A stretch of DNA of 64,000 bases from Rhinopomastus cyanomelas (lineage: Eukaryota; Chordata; Aves; Bucerotiformes; Rhinopomastidae): assembly GCA_013400115.1 (NCBI GenBank), contig VXBP01005102.1, positions 682,001 through 746,000 of the forward strand. The letters are read 5' to 3'. The notes under the pieces are model-generated. The model searched no databases. It was not told the origin of the DNA and saw only the letters and a program-made list of their open reading frames with translations. This document shows, piece by piece, positions 58,055-64,000 of the stretch. Positions within the stretch are counted from its first letter, which is position 1. Each line of letters opens with the position of its first letter. A program made the translations under genes and the position numbers.

Positions 58055-60640
58055 TTACGAGAATTACATGAGATGTCTGGTAATGTCCAAGCAGAGGAAC
58101 AAAGACTTTGATTTAATATATGGCCCCATCCTCGCTAGCAGATTTCTGACCCTTTTCAGAGGACCAGGAGGAGGTGTGAAGGCAAGTCTTTCTGAAAGGA
58201 ACTGGACAGGGGTAACACAGCCACCCCGAGCCACATGAACTCCGCGCATGACTGTAGCGTGTTGCTTGGAGCGCGTGTCTGGTCAGATGGGACACGAAGC
58301 AGATGCCTGTCTCTGAGTGGCTGGGAAGGGCGACGTGGGACACTCCAGCCGACACCTGTATCTTGGCAGTTGTGTTCATTTCTGTTTGTTTGCAGCCCCG
58401 CAGCTTGTGGGTACATTGCTCAGTGATGCACTCCCTCCTCCCGCCTCCCTGCTTTCTCCACCAGTGAAGTTGTGTCGCCCCACGGTAGCACCGAGTGCAT
58501 GTGAACGTGCCATTCATGAAGAGTTCACTAGTGACATGCATTGTGTCGAGAGTTAGTCTTTGTCTGCACACCTTTCTCACACCACTGACTGTCCACCGCT
58601 TGGGCAGATACCTCGTGTACTGCTGCTTGCCCCACTTTTGGTCAAAGTTTATCCAAGCCCCACCAGCTCTGCTTAGCTCCAGGTGTATCCAGACCATGCC
58701 CCCAAGCCACCTGTCTGAGCAGCCTCATTTTGAAAATCCAAGCTCACAGCATGTAAAAAGTCGCCGTCAGTAGCCACGTGGTCTCCAGGCTGAGTGGAAG
58801 CTACACACCTGGAAGGAATTTGGTGGAGCAGCACTGAATATGGATGATTCAAGAGCATTTGTGGATGAGGATGTGGGAAGATGGGGGAGATGCTTTGGAG
58901 TCCTTCACAGTATCACCACCAGTTGATGTTTCACCTCTGTGCTTTATCACTTCGCCCCTCCCTGGTGAGGGAACCTACGAGTGCAGAAAATAGCTCTTCT
59001 CCTCCTAACCCCTCTCACACTGCTTTCCTCTTCTCCAAGCACACTGACCCACAGCTCAAATCATCATGGTGCTTGATGTGATGTAGCAAATGACACCAAG
59101 GATGACTAACCAAGAAGGTCCTCCTGAGGAGATGCTGGGGGGTGATCAGTTCTCTCTCTCTTTTCTGATGGTGTACAATCTTACTGCTTCTCTGACTTGA
59201 GTACACAAAACTCGTAGATTTAGGGATGCCGGAAGCAGACTGGCCCATGGAAAGATTTTCAGGCAGGGAAGTGGTGGAGACACTGGATGGTTTCCAAGAT
59301 GTGATGTTGGCAGAAAAGGGCAGGAATGAGTGATGTCCATCATCCACGCACAGAACACCCAGGTTCACCAGCAAGGAGACCATGGCCTCTCAGCACCAGT
59401 CTTAGAGTGGCTTCTTTTTCAGTGGGATGCCCAGAAGATTTTATTTGGTTAGCTGCATGACTTCTGCTGACTGAGAGCTGTGTCATACCATTAAAACCTC
59501 CTCTCTTTTCCTGCTTGCTAGAATGCTGATCAGGCAGCTCGTACAGCCCCCTCAAAAATGTGTTTGATGGTTGGCTCCTGTCAGGTGTTTTCTTGTTGAT
59601 TCCCTCACCATAATAGGAACTCAGAAGTCAGCATGGTGAGGATGTGTTGATATGGTCCTCTGTATCCCTATGGCTTGGAGAGACATGTGTGAGGCAAGGA
59701 GACCAGCCAAGGTAGGGCCTGGAAAAGAGGAGCAGCTCTCCTAGCTTGCCCAGACAGGTGGCACAGGTTGGTCACTCCTTGTAGGCCCGGGTCAGCTGGT
59801 GCCACAGCAACTCAGCCTACCCTACAAGCCTTATAGAAATGCTTAGACAGTGGAAGAGGAAGGGGCAATGTAAGTCAGGAGGACATGACTGCAGCATGGG
59901 TAGTGGGGCTGCATGCACAGCAGGGCAGCGTGGCTGGGGAAGGGGCAGAGAGCTCATCCAGGAAGGGCCATTCCCAAAACAGACAAGATCCTCCCTTCCC
60001 TGCCTGTGCTGCTAGTGCGTCAGGCACTTGCCTTCTGGCCACCTGGGGTGTGGACACCGCACTGCAATGGACCTCAGTGAGTGATGCAGTGTGAGACCTC
60101 CAGGAAGAGGCATGAAGCTATATGCGTAGATAATACATGGGCCATGGATGCAGACCTTGGAGCTGACCAATGAGGAGATCATTTCCCAAGTGGGGCTGTC
60201 CTTCTCCCAAATTATGACATTTGCTCCCCGTTTGGACCACATGCACACCCACCTTTCCCACTGTGACCTCTACCACACACTGGCTACCACAGTCCTCACG
60301 GCTGCCACACAGGTGCTCTTCTTGCCTAGCCTTCCGTCACGCATACTCACAGCCAGACAGATGCTCCTCCACTAGCTCCCAGCAACGGCTCTGCTTGCCC
60401 ACACTGCGGCGTAGGACCTCCCGAGAAGACTAGGAGAAAGCACCCCTGTGCGTGCAGGGCCCAGAAAGGGAGGAGGGGGCAAAGAGCAGGAACCTGCCTC
60501 CACGGCACCACCATCACCTCCCAAAGTCTTTCAACTTTCCCAGCTGGAGCCAAGTTTCATCCTCTAGACCCTGAGAATGAAGGCCAGTCCCTTCTTCTTG
60601 CTACACGGTGGGGTGGTTAGAACTCTCCTCATTAACAGTG

Positions 60641-60691
60641 TTATATACATATAAATATATATCTATATATCTATATCTTTATATATATTTT
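60641..60691 (+). repeat. AT-rich TATATA/TATC tract
   Basis: Imperfect alternating A/T DNA with interspersed 'atcta' units, about 340 bases before the polyadenylation signal. Confidence 0.85.
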
Positions 60692-61027
60692 TCCCCGGCA
60701 CTGTAGACATGAGCTGAACTTCTCTTTACTGAAACGAGAAAGCGGCCGTTTTATTTTTTGCCATTGGTTTTTGGGTTTTTTTTGGAACTAGCTCTGTGGA
60801 AGAACCGTGTGTGTAACAGAACCAACCGAAACAAACCCCAGCGAAACAACCCAGCAAACGAAGGAGTAAAACCCAGTGATGGAACAAAATTAAAACACGA
60901 AAAAAGGCTTTTTTTTTTTTCTTTTCTCAATGTATTTAACTTCTGTTATCTTGTTTCTGTTTCTTTACATGTATGAATGCTCTGCTCTTCTGTGATCTTA
61001 AAAAAATACAAAAAAATACAAAAATTA

Positions 61028-61033
61028 AATAAA
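61028..61033 (+). terminator. LSAMP: LSAMP distal polyadenylation signal (AATAAA)
   Basis: A canonical AATAAA at the end of an A-rich run, preceded by T-rich DNA and followed within 20-30 bases by 'ggaggtgatgcctcttta', which can serve as the downstream element. Cleavage is expected at about 61045-61055. It is the first convincing signal after the terminal exon, and the sequence loses its 3' UTR-like character after it. Confidence 0.7.
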
Positions 61034-61050
61034 CATGAAAAGGAGGTGAT

Positions 61051-62349
61051 GCCTCTTTATTTCCCCTCTGTTCCTTGCATACTCTGGCTTGTCTTCTCTT
61101 CCATCACGTCTAGGAGTGATGACCCAGCCCAGCCAGGGGATGTGGACCAGGCTGCAGCTAGGCACAGGCAAGTGGTTTGGGCCTGAGGATGCTGGTGACT
61201 GCTGGCACACTGGCTCTTGTGCTGTGGGGCTCTCTGTAAACAGGTTGAACTAGAGCTGCCCTGAGGAGAAGAGGGCTGCAGAGGCTGCCTGCAGCCTTGT
61301 GGTGTGGGTGAAACCACAGTGCCCAGCTCTCAGCTGTTGTAAATAATCACATTTTTTAAAAATCAAGTAGCATGACTGCCAGTGTGAGCGTGTGTGTTGG
61401 TGCAGGTAAAGGTCAGGACCAGGGCTGCAGTTCCAGGCAGGGAAGAGCAAGGAAGCAGATGGAAAGCAAGAGCTGGGGCTGAGTAGCTCAGCAGAGGAGC
61501 ACCCAACGACAGTGAAGGAGGCAGGAAATACTGGCTAAGAAACCAGAGCAGGACACAGCACTGGGGAGGCCAGATTTTACGTTGAGGAGGGATCGGTTGA
61601 GGCAGGAACAAGAAAGCCTGTGGGGCTTGGAGTGAGGGTAGTCAGGACAAAGGGGAGAGGGGCAGGACTCTTGCCCCATGGGCAAAACAGGAATGAAAGA
61701 CTAAGTTAGATGAATGAGAGCAGAAGGGAAGGGACAGCAGGGTAGCCAGGGCAAGTTTACAAGAAAAACAATCAAAGGCACAAAGAAACCAATAAGAGGA
61801 ATCCAGAGTCTTGTGAAAGGAGAAAGCAGTACCTAGGACATCTCAGCATGGTAAGTTTGACAGATGGAGCATCCAGGACATTAGCAGACAAGTGGCAGGA
61901 TCTGTCCAGCTTGTAGGATGTGACACATTCCTTGTCCCAGTGGGAAAGCTGTGGCACCTGTTGGCCCCCAGTGACGCAGCTAAACGTGCTACTGCCCAAT
62001 GCAGCAGTGCTGCTGGGGCCAGGGCAGCCCAGATTTGCAGCTCAGGGGGATGGTGCAGCATGTGCCTGCATCTGGGGAAGGGCAACCCCAATGCCAATAC
62101 ACGAGGCTGCACAAGGCTGAATTCAGCTCTTGCCTGGCTGCACCTCCAACAGCGAGGTGGACTGGTTCTCACACATTGCTGAAGTGGGGAAAACATAGGG
62201 CTTCTTACTTCAGTGTCTGCTCTGTCCAGCAGACACTGGTGCCTCCACCATCTCCTTCCACTTGCCCCTCTACTGCCCATTCAGAGACCCGAGACCTGCA
62301 TACTGAACAGGGGCACATGCTAGGCAAAGTTTTATCTAATTTTGCTTCT
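61051..62349. other. Downstream flank of LSAMP; no gene seen
   Basis: Intergenic DNA after the polyadenylation site. Open frames occur on both strands without domain resemblance. In other vertebrates GAP43 lies downstream in convergent orientation, and no GAP43 sequence is recognised here. Confidence 0.6.
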
Positions 62350-62625
62350 GGAACACAGCACATAGGATGAGGGGAAATGGCTTTAAACTAGAAGAGGTAG
62401 ATTTAGACTAGATATTAGAAGGAAATTCTTTCCAGTGAGGGTGCTAAGGCACTGGAACAGGCTGTCCAGGGGTGCTGCAGATGCCCCCTCCCTGGAAGTG
62501 CTCAAGGCCAGGTTGGATGGTGCCTGAGCAACATGGTCTGGTGGGAGGTGTTCATGCACATGGCAGGGAGATTGGAACTAGGTGATCTTTAAGTTCTCTT
62601 CCAACCCAAACCATTCTATGATTGC
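62350..62625 (+). mobile_element. CR1 LINE 3' portion
   Basis: The CR1 series 'aggatgaggggaaatggctt', 'tagactagatattagaagga', 'actggaacaggctgtccagg', 'gtgctcaaggccaggttgga' and the end 'caacccaaaccattctatga'. It is well preserved but 5'-truncated. Confidence 0.94.
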
Positions 62626-62847
62626 ATGGCAATGAAAGCCTGGTTTGCAGTAGAGTACAGACTGGTGTCTGTCTTAAATCACATGAAACTGAAAAGAACC
62701 CTGACAGCAGCTCAGCACAGCCAGGATGCTGAGCCAAATCACATCCATAAGCACTAGGTGAACATGAATGTGGCAAGTGCTTATCACAGTTTTGCTATTC
62801 AAGACAGATGAGGAGAAGTTCCAATAGCTTATTAACCCTCTTCCATT

Positions 62848-63115
62848 GTCATAGTTCTTCTCAGTGGCATCTAATGATAGGACAAGGGACAAGGTTCCAC
62901 ATATGTATGAGAAGGAACTTCTTCCCCATGAGGCTGATGGAGCATGGGAATGGGCTGCCCAGAGAGTTTGTGGAGTCTCCTTCTCTGGACATGTTTAAAA
63001 CCCACCTGGACAATGTTCCTGTGCAACTGGATCTGGGTGATCCTGCTGTGGCAGGGAGATTGGACTAGATGATCTTTCGAGCTCCCTTCCAATCTTTAAT
63101 GTTCTTTTCTGTAAT
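62848..63115 (+). mobile_element. CR1 LINE 3' portion, young-type 3' end
   Basis: Blocks 'gataggacaagggacaagg', 'atgggctgcccagagagttt', 'gtggagtctccttctctgga' and the subfamily 3' end 'gatcctgctgtggcaggg', 'ctagatgatctttcgagctc' and 'ctttaatgttcttttctg'. The same 3' end type occurs at 10398, 14777 and 49966. Confidence 0.93.
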
Positions 63116-64000
63116 TCGCTTCCACGGCACTGGAGGGATTTCCGGACAGGGGGTACCCCGGGGCTGGGGGTAGAATTATACTGTGTAGATATGAAGGTGG
63201 ATGCCATTGTTTGGTCTCTGAGGTGGAAACGAGCCACACTTCTCGTACTCCACATGGCTGTCACCAATGCTACCTGCTACCAAGGCTCTACCTCAATGTC
63301 TGCTCTCAATACACCTGAAGAAGCTCTCTGTGCCTTTTCCCTTCCACTGCCTGAAAGCTGAGCGTTAAAGGAAGACAAGCAAAACTCTGGCAAGCACACC
63401 CTCTACTTTCATTAACATTTTTAATGGTTATTTTTAATGGTACATTTAACTAACACTAACTTATCCATGGGAAGCAGATTTGGCTGTTAGCATTGGCATC
63501 TGCTTAACAAACTGAAGCTCTGCATTTGGTGAGGCATGAGCATAACACCAACAGTAGTACTTGCTAACAGCAGACTCATTAGCATTAATTGCTGCGTTTA
63601 CTACCACAAAGAGCTTTCTGTATCTGTAGGAACAGCAGTTCTTACATGTTGCCCTATTTTCAGGGCAAGAGGTGCACAGGAAATACTTTGTGGTGATGCA
63701 GACCTGAGGATCTAAATTCTTGGCCCTTACAATCACTCAGAACTTTCAAAGTAGTAAGAAAGGTGATGATACGCTCTGGGGACTGTGTTCTTCACCTTTC
63801 CTCACTGAAGAACAGAGCTCAAGCACAGCTAAATTGTGATTGGGAATGCGTTTAAGGGTTGTGGGGCTCAAAGACCTCAGGAAAATATGTGTCCATAAAA
63901 ACACCGTGCAGGCATTGTCAGAAAGGGCAAAGAGCTGGTTTTAGGGAGACAAATTGCAACGGATAAAACAGCTGGCAGGGCGAGTCATTTGTGCCCATCA
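63116..64000. other. Downstream flank; no gene supported
   Basis: Mostly unique-looking DNA. A minus-strand open frame at 63461-63736 encodes a cysteine-rich stretch but opens at GTG directly after an in-frame stop, has no domain I recognise and no visible splice context, so it is not called as a gene. Confidence 0.55.

Larger units (their letters stand above)
53837..61050 (+). other. LSAMP: LSAMP 3' untranslated region (~7.2 kb)
   Basis: From the stop codon to just after the AATAAA at 61028-61033. I recall that LSAMP has a short (about 1.6 kb) and a long (about 8 kb) mRNA, and a 3' UTR of this size would fit the long form. Contents include A/ATA-rich sequence just after the stop, GA-rich and CT-rich tracts (53932-53970, 54220-54300), a TG/CA-alternating patch near 55064-55118, an A-rich stretch with a Pumilio-type site (about 57990-58054), an AT tract (60641-60691) and an A-rich end. 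No CR1 was recognised. The open frames inside, on either strand, have no recognisable domain. Confidence 0.75.

Noticed and set aside
58113..58697. 194-codon minus-strand frame in the 3' UTR
   Set aside because: No recognisable family and low-complexity cysteine/serine composition; taken as chance.

Overview
The window is vertebrate genomic DNA, almost certainly from a bird. It carries about twenty fragments of the avian LINE CR1, a few older MIR-like SINE remnants, and the 3' part of one multi-exon gene read on the + strand. The spliced protein fragment is recognisable as LSAMP (limbic system-associated membrane protein, the chicken CHLAMP orthologue), a GPI-anchored neuronal adhesion protein of the IgLON immunoglobulin family. 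I see no bacterial-style gene, operon, CRISPR array, tRNA or rRNA. The high CR1 density and several very similar 3' ends would fit a lineage with active CR1, such as woodpeckers and relatives, but the species cannot be settled from this alone.

Layout. Positions 1-25566 are the 3' part of a long LSAMP intron containing the largest CR1 cluster (20.8-25.4 kb). Exon 4 in the seven-exon IgLON scheme lies at 25567-25701 (end of Ig2), exon 5 at 29393-29513 and exon 6 at 30442-30590 (the two halves of Ig3). A 23.1 kb intron follows. Inside it, at 36490-36525, I find an in-frame 36-base cassette mini-exon with strong splice signals, which would add 12 residues to the stalk between Ig3 and the membrane anchor. 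The terminal coding exon is 53739-53836 and ends with a GPI-attachment signal. A 3' UTR of about 7.2 kb runs to an AATAAA at 61028-61033. The remaining 3 kb is downstream flank with two more CR1 copies.

How the parts work together. All exon junctions keep phase (1, 2, 1, 1), so the exons splice into one open frame: Ig2 end, Ig3, short stalk, GPI signal. The mini-exon is phase 1 on both sides and can be skipped or included without a frameshift. The upstream intron next to it holds UGCAUG and UGC motifs, the kind of elements used by neuronal splicing regulators.

Repeat landscape. CR1 copies are concentrated at 5-26.8 kb, 45.6-51.1 kb and 62.3-63.1 kb. None was recognised in the 19 kb holding exons 5, 6 and the mini-exon, nor around the terminal exon and 3' UTR. 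The second cluster also holds two isolated GC-rich blocks, a perfect pentanucleotide array and a nested CR1-in-CR1 insertion containing a run of N. I found no undescribed molecular system. The most rewarding item is the cassette mini-exon.
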